NCBI RefSeq assembly: GCF_019966515.1
Contig: NZ_JAIMIB010000024.1
Span: 1 to 46,912 of the forward strand
Source of the DNA: Roseovarius aestuarii
GTDB lineage: Bacteria > Pseudomonadota > Alphaproteobacteria > Rhodobacterales > Rhodobacteraceae
Reading direction: 5' to 3'
DNA: 46,912 bases
Below are positions 15,716 to 24,943 of the stretch, piece by piece (the stretch's first letter is position 1; each line of letters starts with the position of its first letter). The notes below the pieces were generated by a model. That model ran no database searches, had not been told where the DNA came from, and saw nothing but the letters and a program-made list of their open reading frames with translations. The position numbers and the translations under genes are program-made.

Positions 15716-16991
15716 TCACATTTTTCTGCCGGCATTCGGTGGTGCGGCGCTCGCGATCGCGGCGGCTGTCGTTGTTGCCAATCGCGACTACGGTCAAAGC
15801 AAGATCGAGACGCTCGAGGACCGGATCGCCCAAGTTGAAGCACAGGCGTCCGCGGCCAGCGAAATGGCAAGAGCCGAGGCCGAACGTGCAACTGCATTGG
15901 ACGTGAAGATAGCAGAAGTTCAGGCCGCTGCTGCTGAGAGGATGGAGAGCGGAGTAACTCTCATCGCATCTGCACCAGATGCTGATGGCCGATATGGATT
16001 GGGACGCGCCGCACTTGTCGATGAAATCGCGGCATGGGACGTGGATGTCTTGCCCGACGGTCGTGGCCTTCCGGAAGGGTCAGGCGATGTATTTACGGGC
16101 GAAGAGGTGTTCGCCGAAAAATGCGCTTCATGTCATGGCGATTTTGCCGAAGGTGTTGACAACTGGCCCGTGCTTGCCGGTGGATTTGATACATTGGGTG
16201 ACAAAGACCCGGTCAAGACAGTTGGCTCTTACTGGCCTCATCTGTCGACAGCCTGGGATTATATCCATCGCTCCATGCCATTTGGCGAGGCAGGTACGCT
16301 GACGGCTGATGAAACCTACGCGATTGTGGCCTACATCCTCTATTCCAACGATCTGGTCGATGATGAGTTCGAGCTAAGCCACGAGAACTTCACCGCCTTC
16401 GAGATGCACAACAAGAATGGTTTCGTGGTTGATGACCGGTCCGAGCTTGAATACGCTCAGTGGAGAAAGGAGCCTTGCATGGAAAACTGCAAGGACAGTG
16501 TTGAAATCACCATGCGCGCGACCTTCCTTGATGTGACGCCGGAAGGTGGCGGTGATTCCGTCATGAACCACGCTACGACGAACGATACTCCGACCTTTTC
16601 GGCGGTCGCTGCGTCTGACACCAACGCTCAGTCAGTTGATGCTGGCACAGCCGACGTCGCCGCGGTCGATCCGGCCCTCGTTGAGACGGGTGAGAAGGTA
16701 TTCAAAAAGTGCAAAGCCTGCCATGCGGTTGGCGAGGGAGCCAAGAATAAATCCGGCCCCCAACTCAACGCGCTTTTGGGGCGTACAATCGGGGCGATCG
16801 AGGGGTTCAAATATTCCGCTGCTTTCAAGGCTGCTCACGATGAAGGGCGCACCTGGGACGAAACGGCAATGACGGAGTTTTTAACCAAACCCAAAGCCTA
16901 CATGAAAGGCACCAAAATGAGTTTTGCGGGCCTCAAGAATGAGGACGACATCGCTGCTGTCATTGCCTACCTCAAAAGCTTCGGTGGCTAA
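15699..16991 (+). CDS. soxD: SoxD, diheme c-type cytochrome subunit of SoxCD
   Basis: 430 residues from the ATG at 15699, inside the end of soxC. An N-terminal hydrophobic signal/anchor (about 7-28) and a charged alanine-rich coiled coil (about 35-85) precede two c-type domains: CASCH (142-146) and CKACH (338-342), joined by a low-complexity Ala/Thr/Ser linker (about 290-325). It takes electrons from SoxC. The diheme form matches Paracoccus SoxD. soxE begins 4 bases after its stop. Confidence 0.93.
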   Translation: MSKSLSHIFLPAFGGAALAIAAAVVVANRDYGQSKIETLEDRIAQVEAQASAASEMARAEAERATALDVKIAEVQAAAAERMESGVTLIASAPDADGRYGLGRAALVDEIAAWDVDVLPDGRGLPEGSGDVFTGEEVFAEKCASCHGDFAEGVDNWPVLAGGFDTLGDKDPVKTVGSYWPHLSTAWDYIHRSMPFGEAGTLTADETYAIVAYILYSNDLVDDEFELSHENFTAFEMHNKNGFVVDDRSELEYAQWRKEPCMENCKDSVEITMRATFLDVTPEGGGDSVMNHATTNDTPTFSAVAASDTNAQSVDAGTADVAAVDPALVETGEKVFKKCKACHAVGEGAKNKSGPQLNALLGRTIGAIEGFKYSAAFKAAHDEGRTWDETAMTEFLTKPKAYMKGTKMSFAGLKNEDDIAAVIAYLKSFGG

Positions 16992-16995
16992 GGAG

Positions 16996-17703
16996 ATGGC
17001 GGCGCCCACACGGATCGCAGCATTTGTGACTGGATTGGTGTGTTTGGCCACCTCTGCATTGGCCGAGAGCGGCGATGTCGAAGCTGGAAAGCGCGTCTTT
17101 TCCAAATGTCAGGGCTGCCACCAGGTGGGCGAGGAGGCGAAACACCGGATTGGCCCGCATCTGAACGGGCTCTTCGGACGGCGGGCCGCCAGTCACGACG
17201 ATTTCAGGTATTCGAAAAGCTTCCGGCGCGCGGGAACAGGCGGGTTGGAATGGCATGCCGAGACACTGGATACATTCCTGGAAAACCCGAGATCTATGGC
17301 CAGCGGCACGCGCATGAGTTTTCGGGGGCTGAAAGATGCTGGCGATCGTGCCAACCTTATCGCCTATCTGCGCACATTTTCCGATGATCCTGCCAACATA
17401 CCTGAGGCGGATCCGACGGCACGCGGCACCGATCATGATCTGGAACCGACTATCTTGGCCCTCAAGGGTGATCCGGAATATGGAGAATATCTGAGTGGCG
17501 AATGCGTAACGTGCCACCAGGCGTCGGGAGCCGGCAACGGGATTCCATCCATAATACTGTGGCCCGAGGAAGATTTCGTGGTCGCAATGCATGCCTACAA
17601 GAAGAAGCAACGCAAGCATCCGGTCATGCAAATGGTGGCCGGACGTTTAGGTGATGAGGAGATCGCCGCACTGGCCGCATATTTTGGTCAACTGAACGAA
17701 TAA
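16996..17703 (+). CDS. soxE: SoxE, diheme c-type cytochrome
   Basis: 235 residues from the ATG at 16996 (AAGGAG directly before it, overlapping the soxD stop). A Sec signal ends near ALAES (residue 24). Two heme motifs: CQGCH (38-42) in a class-I cytochrome domain that resembles the second domain of SoxD, and CVTCH (170-174) in a second domain that resembles the FccA/SoxE type. It is thought to be the electron-accepting partner of the flavoprotein SoxF. Confidence 0.9.
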   Translation: MAAPTRIAAFVTGLVCLATSALAESGDVEAGKRVFSKCQGCHQVGEEAKHRIGPHLNGLFGRRAASHDDFRYSKSFRRAGTGGLEWHAETLDTFLENPRSMASGTRMSFRGLKDAGDRANLIAYLRTFSDDPANIPEADPTARGTDHDLEPTILALKGDPEYGEYLSGECVTCHQASGAGNGIPSIILWPEEDFVVAMHAYKKKQRKHPVMQMVAGRLGDEEIAALAAYFGQLNE

Positions 17704-17730
17704 CAAAAAGCATAAACGGGAGGAAATGAA

Positions 17731-18996
17731 ATGAAACTCAACAGAAGAGCGTTCCTGGGCACGACCGCGGCAGCCGCGGGCACGATCGCGGCGCCGGTGG
17801 TGCTGGCAGACGGCCATAGCAAACCGCGCGTCATTGTTGTCGGCGGTGGCGCAGGCGGCGCAACCGCCGCGCGCTATATCGCGAAGGACAGCAAGGGCGA
17901 AATTGACGTCACCCTGATCGAGCCAACGCGCACCTATTACACGTGCTTCTTTTCCAACCTTTACCTGGGCGGGTTCAAAGAGGTCAGCGATATCGGTCAC
18001 ACCTATGGCAAACTGGCCGCAAGCGGCGTCAATGTGGTCCATGATTGGGCTGTGGGCGTCGATCGTGATGCCAGAACAGTTTCGTTGGCCGGTGGCGCAT
18101 CCTTGCCCTACGATAAGCTGATCCTCAGCCCCGGTATCGACTTTGTTGATGGCGCTGTTGAAGGTTGGGATCTGAGTTCGCAGAATGCCATGCCTCATGC
18201 CTATAAAGCAGGATCGCAATCGGAGTTGTTGAAAGCGCAACTGGTGGCGATGCCCGAGGGCGGTACCTTTGTCATGGTGGCCCCGCCCAATCCGTTTCGC
18301 TGCCCGCCGGGACCCTATGAGCGGGTGTCGATGGTGGCGCATTTTCTGAAAAACAACAATCCCACGGCCAAGATCATCGTGGCCGACCCAAAGCCGAAAT
18401 TCTCGAAGATGGCCCTGTTCCAGGAAGGCTGGGCTAACCATTACGAGGGCATGGTCGATTGGATCGGTGAAGACTTTGGTGGCGGCAACGTCTCAGTTGA
18501 TCCTGCGGCAATGACCGTGTCGATCGATGGAGAGGAAACCAAGGCCGATGTCTGCAACGTGATCCCGGCGATGAAGGCCGGGCGCATCGCAGAACTGGCT
18601 GGGGTGACGGATGGTAACTGGGCGCCGGTGAACGCCGCTGATATGTCATCCAAGGCCGATCCGGACATTCATGTACTGGGGGATGCAAGCCAGCAGGGCG
18701 ACATGCCCAAATCTGGATTTGCCGCCAACAGCCAGGCCAAGGTTTGCGCCAATGCGGTTCGCGGCGCGTTGACCGAATCCAAAGTGTTCCCGGCCAAGTT
18801 CTCGAACACGTGCTGGTCGCTTATCGCCGCTAACGATGGCGTTAAAGTGGGTGCTACCTACGAGGCTACGCCCGAGAAGATCGCCAAGATCGATGGTTTC
18901 ATCAGCCAAACCGGCGAAACATCGGATGTGCGCAAGGCGACCTACGAAGAGTCCGAGGGGTGGTACACGGGTATCACCACCGACATGCTGGGTTAG
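17731..18996 (+). CDS. soxF: SoxF, flavocytochrome c sulfide dehydrogenase flavoprotein (FccB-like)
   Basis: 421 residues. A Tat leader (LNRRAFLGTTAAAAG) precedes an FAD-binding Rossmann motif VIVVGGGAGGATAARYI (34-50). The cysteines at 72 (YYTCFFSN), 191 (FRCPPGPYER) and in NTCWSLIA near the C-terminus are those expected for the covalent FAD and the active-site disulfide of FccB. PDIHVLGDAS is the second FAD motif. It oxidises sulfide in the periplasm or supports Sox activity. GGAGGAAATGAA precedes the ATG. A stem-loop follows its stop. Confidence 0.93.
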   Translation: MKLNRRAFLGTTAAAAGTIAAPVVLADGHSKPRVIVVGGGAGGATAARYIAKDSKGEIDVTLIEPTRTYYTCFFSNLYLGGFKEVSDIGHTYGKLAASGVNVVHDWAVGVDRDARTVSLAGGASLPYDKLILSPGIDFVDGAVEGWDLSSQNAMPHAYKAGSQSELLKAQLVAMPEGGTFVMVAPPNPFRCPPGPYERVSMVAHFLKNNNPTAKIIVADPKPKFSKMALFQEGWANHYEGMVDWIGEDFGGGNVSVDPAAMTVSIDGEETKADVCNVIPAMKAGRIAELAGVTDGNWAPVNAADMSSKADPDIHVLGDASQQGDMPKSGFAANSQAKVCANAVRGALTESKVFPAKFSNTCWSLIAANDGVKVGATYEATPEKIAKIDGFISQTGETSDVRKATYEESEGWYTGITTDMLG

Positions 18997-19008
18997 TCCC
19001 CGCGACAT

Positions 19009-19046
19009 GCGCCCCGGAAATTGACCTCGCTCAACGATCGGGGCGC
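19009..19046 (+). terminator. Stem-loop after soxF
   Basis: GCGCCCCG (19009-19016) pairs perfectly with CGGGGCGC (19039-19046) across a 22-base loop, followed by GTAAATTT. The weak T-tail suggests an mRNA-end or processing hairpin that could set the level of the downstream DUF302 gene. Confidence 0.4.
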
Positions 19047-19090
19047 GTAAATTTGCCAGTCTTAAGGCGATATCAAAGGAGGATCTTGCC

Positions 19091-19519
19091 ATGAAAAAAT
19101 TGATCGCTGCGATTTCGTTGGGGCTGTGCACCGCCGCTTATGCGGAGGGGCCTGTCACTGTGCCCTACGACGGGTCATTCGAGGATGCGGCATTTGCTGT
19201 CGAAAGTGCCATCGTGGATCAGGGATTGGTTGTCGATTACGTCAGCCATGTGGGCGAAATGCTTGTGCGCACCGGTGCCGATGTTGGCAGTGACAAAACG
19301 CTGTTCAAAGAAGCAGACATCTTTATCTTTTGCTCGGCGGTTGTCTCACGCAAGGTGATGGAGGCCGACCCAATGAATATCGCGCACTGCCCCTACGGGA
19401 TTTTTGTCGCCGAGAACGCCGATGGCGTGATGGTCGGCTACCGCACCTATCCCGAAGGGCCGATGCAGTTAGTACAGGATTTGCTGGCCAGGATTGTGGC
19501 CGAAGCAGTGGAAGAATAG
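19091..19519 (+). CDS. Periplasmic DUF302-domain protein
   Basis: 142 residues with a Sec signal (MKKLIAAISLGLCTAAYAEG). The mature part matches the DUF302 fold: FEDAAFAVESAIVDQGLVV, GEMLVRTG, and the late IAHCPYGIFVAE segment. DUF302 proteins are small alpha/beta proteins of unknown function, often near thiol or sulfur genes. AAAGGAGG precedes the ATG. It lies 95 bases after soxF on the same strand and ends 23 bases before a convergent transporter gene. Cys78 and Cys94 region cysteines could bind a thiol, but this is speculation. Confidence 0.82.
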   Translation: MKKLIAAISLGLCTAAYAEGPVTVPYDGSFEDAAFAVESAIVDQGLVVDYVSHVGEMLVRTGADVGSDKTLFKEADIFIFCSAVVSRKVMEADPMNIAHCPYGIFVAENADGVMVGYRTYPEGPMQLVQDLLARIVAEAVEE

Positions 19520-19542
19520 CGGATTTCAGGCGCTTACCCCGC

Positions 19543-20601
19543 TTACCCCGCTTGCCGAACGCGACGGCCCGATAGGAACCACTGTGTGGCCATCGCACCC
19601 AGCCACATACAGAAAACAGCAAGCCAGGCGGTGACCGCGAATATCGAACCTCCGGCCATGCCGGCCCCGACCGCACAACCGCCCGCCAGCATGCTGCCGA
19701 AACCCATCAGGACACCACCCGCTAGATAGCGTTCCATAGGGACGTCCGGTTCGAACCGCTGAATGCGGGCCTCGCGTTTGATCAAGGCCGCCAGCAGCGC
19801 CCCTGAGAAAACACCTGGTACAAGCCCGGCGCCGAAACTGAGCGGGAAACCCCGTTCGTTCACAAGCGCCATCAACGTGTCGGTGGAAGGTCCGGTAAAT
19901 GTGACGGACTGGATCGCGACAACCTCAAAAGAATGTGCGGCGATCACATAAGTGAGAACCCAGCCCGCGCAAACTGCAAGCCCCACAGAAGCGGCAGCGG
20001 CCAGTTCTGAAGGCCGAACTTTTTGCCGCCAACCGAAGAAAAGAGACAGGACAAAAGTGCTGACCACCATCACCGTCACCATTCCAGGGCTGAAGTTCAG
20101 AGATGTTGCCAAATTCCGCGCTTGGCCACCCGAGATCGTCCAGAGGGAGGCCAGGCTTTCGCGTGCGGGTGACAGAACACCGCGTAAGGACGCCTGCGCA
20201 ACGAGGGTCACGACAAGGCCCGTCATGATAGCGCGCAGATTGCCGGAGGCCGACAAGACCAACAAGCGGCTAACACACCCTCGCGCCAGGATCATACCGG
20301 CGCCAAAAAGAAGCCCGCCGATTATGGCGCCTGACACGCTGCCGATGCCGGCCAGTTGTCGTGCTTCACTTAAGTCCAGAGCACCAGAGAATACGAATAA
20401 TTGCACCGAGGCCAGGGCCGAGAAGAACGCCACCAACCAGATCGCTAGCCTGGGTCCCAGTGAACCGCCCGTTACCTCAACTACTGCGGCACGCAGGCAG
20501 AACCGCGAATGGTAAGCAGCAAGACCAAATACCACGCCTACGACTGCACCAGAAGCCAGTAAGAGCTGCCCTTCGCCGAAACTTTCGACCAACTGATCCA
20601 T
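19543..20601 (-). CDS. YeeE/YedE (TsuA-like) family transporter, second copy
   Basis: 352 residues, strongly hydrophobic with about nine helices. Cys35 (HSRFCLRAA), Cys109 (LARGCVSR) and Cys309 (AGGCAVGAG) occupy the same places as the three cysteines of the transporter at 7114-8169, but the two proteins differ throughout, so this is a separate subfamily and not a recent duplicate. Likely imports thiosulfate, sulfide or persulfide. It is the third gene of a leftward unit behind two hydrolase genes. The last codons come from a GCTTACCCC-type triple repeat (about 19531-19555). Confidence 0.85.
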   Translation of the reverse strand: MDQLVESFGEGQLLLASGAVVGVVFGLAAYHSRFCLRAAVVEVTGGSLGPRLAIWLVAFFSALASVQLFVFSGALDLSEARQLAGIGSVSGAIIGGLLFGAGMILARGCVSRLLVLSASGNLRAIMTGLVVTLVAQASLRGVLSPARESLASLWTISGGQARNLATSLNFSPGMVTVMVVSTFVLSLFFGWRQKVRPSELAAAASVGLAVCAGWVLTYVIAAHSFEVVAIQSVTFTGPSTDTLMALVNERGFPLSFGAGLVPGVFSGALLAALIKREARIQRFEPDVPMERYLAGGVLMGFGSMLAGGCAVGAGMAGGSIFAVTAWLAVFCMWLGAMATQWFLSGRRVRQAG

Positions 20602-20693
20602 CTCAGAGCCCGTGTCGTTTCCTGGCGTGATACGCGCTACACGCGCGCTCGTAATTGACTTCGCTCAAAGCCGGAAGTTCTGATCTGCGTGGT

Positions 20694-21644
20694 TTATTCA
20701 AATTCCATCTGTTCATACACCCGGCCGGCATTCTTGGTGGCCAGTTCATCGAACGTATGCAAATGCGAATAAGGCGACTGGTCGACGTAATAGGCATCCG
20801 CCAGATCACCGCCCGCGTCCAGATGCTCTCCGATCTTGCCGCGCAGGTACATGAGGTAGTCTTTGGTGTACCTGCGCACCTGAGCCATGTTCGTGGGATG
20901 GCCGTGCCCCGGGATGACATAAGTGGCGTTCAGGGCTTCAAATTCAGCGTCCCAGGTTTCCAGCCAGTCCGCTGTCATCGTATCGTCAAAAATGGGCAGC
21001 AAGCGCTCGTGGAAGGCCATATCGCCTGCGATAACAAGGCTTTGTTCGGGCAACCATACTGACACGTCTCCTGGGCTGTGAGCGGGGCCAAGATAGCGAA
21101 CCTCGATATGGAAATCGCCCATATCGACGATGTAGTCATCTTCGAACGTCTCTGTCGGTCCCGCCAGAAATGTTCCCTCGGCCTTTTCGCGATTGTAGCG
21201 CTTCATCCCTTCAAGAATCTGCCCGCCGTATTCTTCAAACTCATGCGCGGCGTCCACATGGGCAAGGATCGGCACGCCTTGTTCCGACCAATAGGAATTG
21301 CCCAGCATCGAGTGCCCCTGACCATTTTCGTTGATGACCAGTTTCACCGGTTGATTGGTGATTTTTTTGATCTCGCCATGCAGCGCCTCGGCCAGAATAT
21401 AAGCCGCACCGCCATTGATCACGATGACGCCGTCCCCGGTCACGATAAAGCTGAGGTTGTTGTTATGTCCGGTGTTCTCATAGGTCGGCGGCGCTGTTGC
21501 CCCAATGGCGGACCAGACATGCGGGATAACTTCAACGGGTTTGGAATATAGCGCAGAGCCGGGATATTGGTCAGCAATGTTTTCATCGGCAAGCGCGGGA
21601 AGCGCGCAAAGCATTGCGGAAAGGATCGCAAGAATGCGCATCAT
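20694..21644 (-). CDS. Periplasmic metallo-beta-lactamase-fold protein, SoxH-like
   Basis: 316 residues with a Sec signal (MMRILAILSAMLCALPALA). The fold is clear from NLSFIVTGDGVIVINGG, HSPGDVSVWLPEQSLVIAGDM and YVIPGHGHPT. The canonical HxHxDH segment is changed: the stretch NENGQGHSMLGN (105-116) puts Asn, Gln, His and Ser where His, His, Asp and His stand. One metal site is therefore lost or rebuilt. Size and neighbours resemble SoxH of Paracoccus, whose function is unclear. Its start overlaps the stop of the upstream hydrolase by four bases. Confidence 0.8.
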   Translation of the reverse strand: MMRILAILSAMLCALPALADENIADQYPGSALYSKPVEVIPHVWSAIGATAPPTYENTGHNNNLSFIVTGDGVIVINGGAAYILAEALHGEIKKITNQPVKLVINENGQGHSMLGNSYWSEQGVPILAHVDAAHEFEEYGGQILEGMKRYNREKAEGTFLAGPTETFEDDYIVDMGDFHIEVRYLGPAHSPGDVSVWLPEQSLVIAGDMAFHERLLPIFDDTMTADWLETWDAEFEALNATYVIPGHGHPTNMAQVRRYTKDYLMYLRGKIGEHLDAGGDLADAYYVDQSPYSHLHTFDELATKNAGRVYEQMEFE

Positions 21645-22555
21645 AGATCCTCCCCGATGAACCGATACCCGTCGCCCGACACCTCTGCGCGGCCAATGCC
21701 GTTACCGGGTAGATGGAACCCCACAAGCGTCATTTGTTCGGCGCTCAGCCGATCCAGGAGCCGACGGCGCGCGGCAATCGCCTGTTCGGCATTCTGATCC
21801 GCGCCACTGGGCCAGTCGGGTCTGGCAAAGGCAACATGATGGTTGCCGATGGCATCGCCGACGACCATTGCAGCGTCTGATCCGTTTCGAACCTCAAAGC
21901 TCATATGCCCCGGCGTGTGCCCATTTGATGCGATGGCTGCGACACCTGGCAGGATTTCCTGGCCGTCATCAAAAAATTCTACCGTATCTTCAATAGCCTC
22001 CATGCGACGCCTTGCCCCAACGGCAAAGGCGGCACGATCTTCGCCAATGGTGTTGACCGTTTCAGGATTCCACCAGTAATCCCATTCATCCCGGCCCATC
22101 ATATAGGTGGCATCGGTAAAGAGAGGATCGTCAAATTCGTCCAATAGACCCCAGATATGATCGGGATGTGCGTGGGTGAATACCACATGAGTGATGTCTT
22201 CGGGGCTAAGACCCAAGCCATAGAGCGACTCAGTCAGCATCCCGGCCGTCGGCATGAAGTCGGGGCCAGACCCGACATCAAAAAGCACGGTATTTTCACC
22301 GTCGCGGTATAATGCAAGATTGCACGCAGGCTTCAGTTGATCCTCCGAAAGTCCGAATTCCTGAAGGATCGGTGCCAGCTCGTCTTTCGTCATCGGCTCG
22401 AACATAAAGCTGCCAGGTAAAACCAGATGACCGTCACTGACAGCGGTCAGAACACCGGAACCGATTTTCACCTCCGCCAGCGCCTGTTGCGGCAGGCTGG
22501 CCAGACACGGCCAGGCGGCGAGCGCAGAGAGGAAATCTCGACGGGAAAAAGACAT
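21641..22555 (-). CDS. Tat-exported metallo-beta-lactamase-fold hydrolase, SoxG-like
   Basis: 304 residues from the ATG at 22555 (GGAGG about 5 bases before it). A Tat leader (SFSRRDFLSALAAWP) precedes a complete metallo-beta-lactamase domain with FTHAHPDHIWG (His128, His130, Asp132, His133), then GHTPGH and VVGDAIGNH. This is the intact two-metal partner of the altered paralogue downstream. Size and placement suggest SoxG. Substrate unknown; a thioester, polysulfide or lactone are all possible. A perfect ATTC-N8-GAAT site lies 16 bases upstream of the start. Confidence 0.82.
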   Translation of the reverse strand: MSFSRRDFLSALAAWPCLASLPQQALAEVKIGSGVLTAVSDGHLVLPGSFMFEPMTKDELAPILQEFGLSEDQLKPACNLALYRDGENTVLFDVGSGPDFMPTAGMLTESLYGLGLSPEDITHVVFTHAHPDHIWGLLDEFDDPLFTDATYMMGRDEWDYWWNPETVNTIGEDRAAFAVGARRRMEAIEDTVEFFDDGQEILPGVAAIASNGHTPGHMSFEVRNGSDAAMVVGDAIGNHHVAFARPDWPSGADQNAEQAIAARRRLLDRLSAEQMTLVGFHLPGNGIGRAEVSGDGYRFIGEDL

Positions 22556-22570
22556 CTTCACCTCCAATAA

Positions 22571-22586
22571 ATTCTCGTATTAGAAT
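22571..22586. promoter_or_regulatory. Candidate SoxR operator upstream of the hydrolase/transporter unit
   Basis: ATTC (22571-22574), eight bases, GAAT (22583-22586): a second perfect copy of the pattern found before soxX. It sits 16 bases upstream of the leftward soxG-like start, where it would block transcription or translation initiation. This links the unit to the sox regulon. Confidence 0.6.
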
Positions 22587-22771
22587 ATGTATTAATATCA
22601 TCAGAAGTGCAACGATTTCAGAAGGCGTAACCAACGCAAAAAATTCCTGAGTAGATGCGTGCCGTCACAGCCTGCGCTCTTCCCGGTACGCACTCGTTGG
22701 GCACATGGCTACCGGAGGTCTAAAAGCCCGACCGGGGGTCTGAGATTTGTGAACCCCGTTCATGCCTGATG

Positions 22772-22806
22772 CGGCGACCGGTCTTACGCGTCCACATTGG
22801 TCGCCG
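22772..22806. terminator. Stem-loop between hemE and the soxG-like unit
   Basis: CGGCGACC (22772-22779) pairs with GGTCGCCG (22799-22806), eight base pairs with a 19-base loop, followed on the plus strand by AAAAATTTTT. Located just beyond the hemE stop, so it probably ends leftward hemE transcripts before they reach the soxG-like gene, although the T-run lies on the other side. Confidence 0.45.
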
Positions 22807-22831
22807 AAAAATTTTTAATATCTGCGCGATC

Positions 22832-23866
22832 CTATCCGCCGCGAACCGCATCGATCATTCGCTGAACATTGTCCGGATCTGCATCTGGCGTGATACCGTG
22901 TCCCAGATTGAAGATATGCGGGCCGCCCTGGAAAGCTTTGACGATGGCGCAGGTTTCAGCCGTCAGGGCCGCCCCGCCGGTCACCATGTGCGAGGACGCA
23001 AGATTGCCTTGCACACAACCATCTTTTTGGATGTTTGCGGCGGCCCAATCGGGGCTGACCGAGTTATCCAATGCCACGCAATCCGCGCCGGTGGCAGCGT
23101 GAAAGCCGACATATTTGCCAGCCGCCTCGCGCGGAAAGGCGATGATTGGCGTGTCGGGATGACGAGCCTTCAGTGCGGCGATGATCTGGCGGGCAGGTTC
23201 AATCGCATAGCGGTCGAAATCTTCGTCCTTGAGCGACCCGGCCCAGCTATCGAAGAGTTTGATCACTTCGGCCCCGGCTTCGATCTGCGCCGAGAGATAC
23301 TCGATCGTTGCCTCGGTAAGGCGCGCTAAAATCCCCTCGAATACGGTGCGGTTTTCCGCCTTGAGCGCATGGGCCGGACCCTGATTCGGGGTGCCGCGCC
23401 CGGCGATCATGTAGGTGGCCACTGTCCATGGGGCGCCGGCGAAACCGATCAGCGTGGTCTCGGGCGGCAACGCCCCCGACAGGTTGCGTACGGTCTGATA
23501 GATCGGCGACAGTGTTTCATGAATGTCCGAAGTGGGTTTCAGCGCGTCCAGCCCGGCCTGATCGGTGATGGTCGACAGGCGCGGCCCCTCGCCGGTGACA
23601 AACCACAGATCGGCGCCAAGCGCCTGCGGCACCAGCAGGATATCGGCAAACAGGATCGCGGCATCAAACCCGTAGCGGCGAATGGGTTGCAAGGTGACCT
23701 CGGTCGCCAGATCGCTGTTGTAACACAGCGATAGGAAATCCCCGGCCTCGGCCCGCGTGGCACGGTATTCCGGCAGATATCGTCCGGCCTGGCGCATCAT
23801 CCAGATCGGCGGCACATCCTGGGTCTCGCCCGCCAGTGCCTTCAGAATCGTCTTTTGTGCGGCCAT
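22832..23866 (-). CDS. hemE: Uroporphyrinogen decarboxylase
   Basis: 344 residues from the ATG at 23866 (GAGGGT upstream). The signature [17 protein letters not shown] is at about 20-37 and [14 protein letters not shown] in the middle; both are diagnostic. It decarboxylates uroporphyrinogen III to coproporphyrinogen III in heme synthesis. Divergent from hemC with about 95 bases between the starts, so the two heme genes share a regulatory region. Heme supply is relevant to the five c-type cytochromes of the adjacent sox locus, but the closeness may be coincidental. Confidence 0.97.
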   Translation of the reverse strand: MAAQKTILKALAGETQDVPPIWMMRQAGRYLPEYRATRAEAGDFLSLCYNSDLATEVTLQPIRRYGFDAAILFADILLVPQALGADLWFVTGEGPRLSTITDQAGLDALKPTSDIHETLSPIYQTVRNLSGALPPETTLIGFAGAPWTVATYMIAGRGTPNQGPAHALKAENRTVFEGILARLTEATIEYLSAQIEAGAEVIKLFDSWAGSLKDEDFDRYAIEPARQIIAALKARHPDTPIIAFPREAAGKYVGFHAATGADCVALDNSVSPDWAAANIQKDGCVQGNLASSHMVTGGAALTAETCAIVKAFQGGPHIFNLGHGITPDADPDNVQRMIDAVRGG

Positions 23867-23962
23867 CGTTACCCTCCGATTTAAGGGGTGTTCACCTCCC
23901 GGCGACAAGATGTCAACCGCACCTGCCTTGCAAGAGCGAAACCCCGGGGCTAAACCGCCCGC

Positions 23963-24922
23963 ATGAAACTGGAATTACCCTCGCCCCGCACCCCGCTGAA
24001 ACTGGGCACGCGCGGCTCTCCGCTGGCGCTAGCGCAGGCGTACGAAACCCGCGACCGGCTGGCCGGGGCATTTGATCTGCCGCATGAGGCGTTCCAGATC
24101 GTGGTGATAAAGACTACCGGCGACAACCGCGCCATGATCGCCGCCGACCGCCCGCTGAAGGAAATCGGCGGCAAGGGGCTGTTCACCAAGGAAATCGAAG
24201 AAGCGCTGCTGGCAGGCGTGATTGATGTTGCCGTGCATTCGATGAAGGATATGCCGGTATCGCAGCCCAATGGGTTGGTGATTGATTGCTATCTGCCGCG
24301 CGAGGACGTGCGCGACGCCTTTGTCGCGCCCTTGGTTGACGTCCTCGCCGATCTGCCCGCAGGCGCAAAAGTGGGCACCTCGTCGCTGCGCCGAAAGGCC
24401 CAGGTGTTGGTGGCCTACCCCCACCTTGAAGTGGTCGAATTTCGCGGCAATGTGCAGACCCGGTTACGAAAGCTGGATGATGGCGTGGCCGACTGTACCT
24501 TCTTGGCGATGGCAGGGCTGAACCGGTTGGACCGGTCGGATGTGGCAACGGCAGCAATCGATCCCGATGTGATGCTGCCCGCCGTGGCGCAAGGCGCGAT
24601 CGGGATCGAACGGCGCGCCGATGATACCCGCGCCGCGGATATGCTTGCCGCGATTCATCATGCATCTACCGGCCAGCAATTGGCCGCGGAACGGGCGTTT
24701 CTTGCCGCGCTTGATGGCTCTTGTGAAACACCTATCGCAGCGCTGGCTGAACTAACGGGCGGCAATTTGCGTCTGCGTGGCGAAATCCTTCGTCCCGATG
24801 GCAGCGAAAGTCTAAGCGATGATCGCACCGCGCCGATCGAGGATGGGATTGAGCTTGGACGCGCGATGGCCGAAACCCTGTTAAACGAGGCCGGAGATGG
24901 GTTTTTTGACTGGCGGGTTTAG
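23963..24922 (+). CDS. hemC: Hydroxymethylbilane synthase (porphobilinogen deaminase)
   Basis: 319 residues. [13 protein letters not shown] at the N-terminus, KDMPV in the substrate loop, SSLRRKAQ and the cofactor-cysteine segment [11 protein letters not shown] (Cys254, holder of the dipyrromethane cofactor) identify it. It polymerises four porphobilinogens into hydroxymethylbilane. No strong ribosome binding site before the ATG at 23963. An EamA transporter gene follows 21 bases downstream and may be co-transcribed. Confidence 0.97.
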   Translation: MKLELPSPRTPLKLGTRGSPLALAQAYETRDRLAGAFDLPHEAFQIVVIKTTGDNRAMIAADRPLKEIGGKGLFTKEIEEALLAGVIDVAVHSMKDMPVSQPNGLVIDCYLPREDVRDAFVAPLVDVLADLPAGAKVGTSSLRRKAQVLVAYPHLEVVEFRGNVQTRLRKLDDGVADCTFLAMAGLNRLDRSDVATAAIDPDVMLPAVAQGAIGIERRADDTRAADMLAAIHHASTGQQLAAERAFLAALDGSCETPIAALAELTGGNLRLRGEILRPDGSESLSDDRTAPIEDGIELGRAMAETLLNEAGDGFFDWRV

Positions 24923-24943
24923 GATCGAGCCGGGTAGGCCAAT

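Noticed and set aside
19531..19555. GCTTACCCC triple repeat as a regulatory site
   Set aside because: It spans the 23-base gap and the last codons of the transporter; no evidence of binding-site role.
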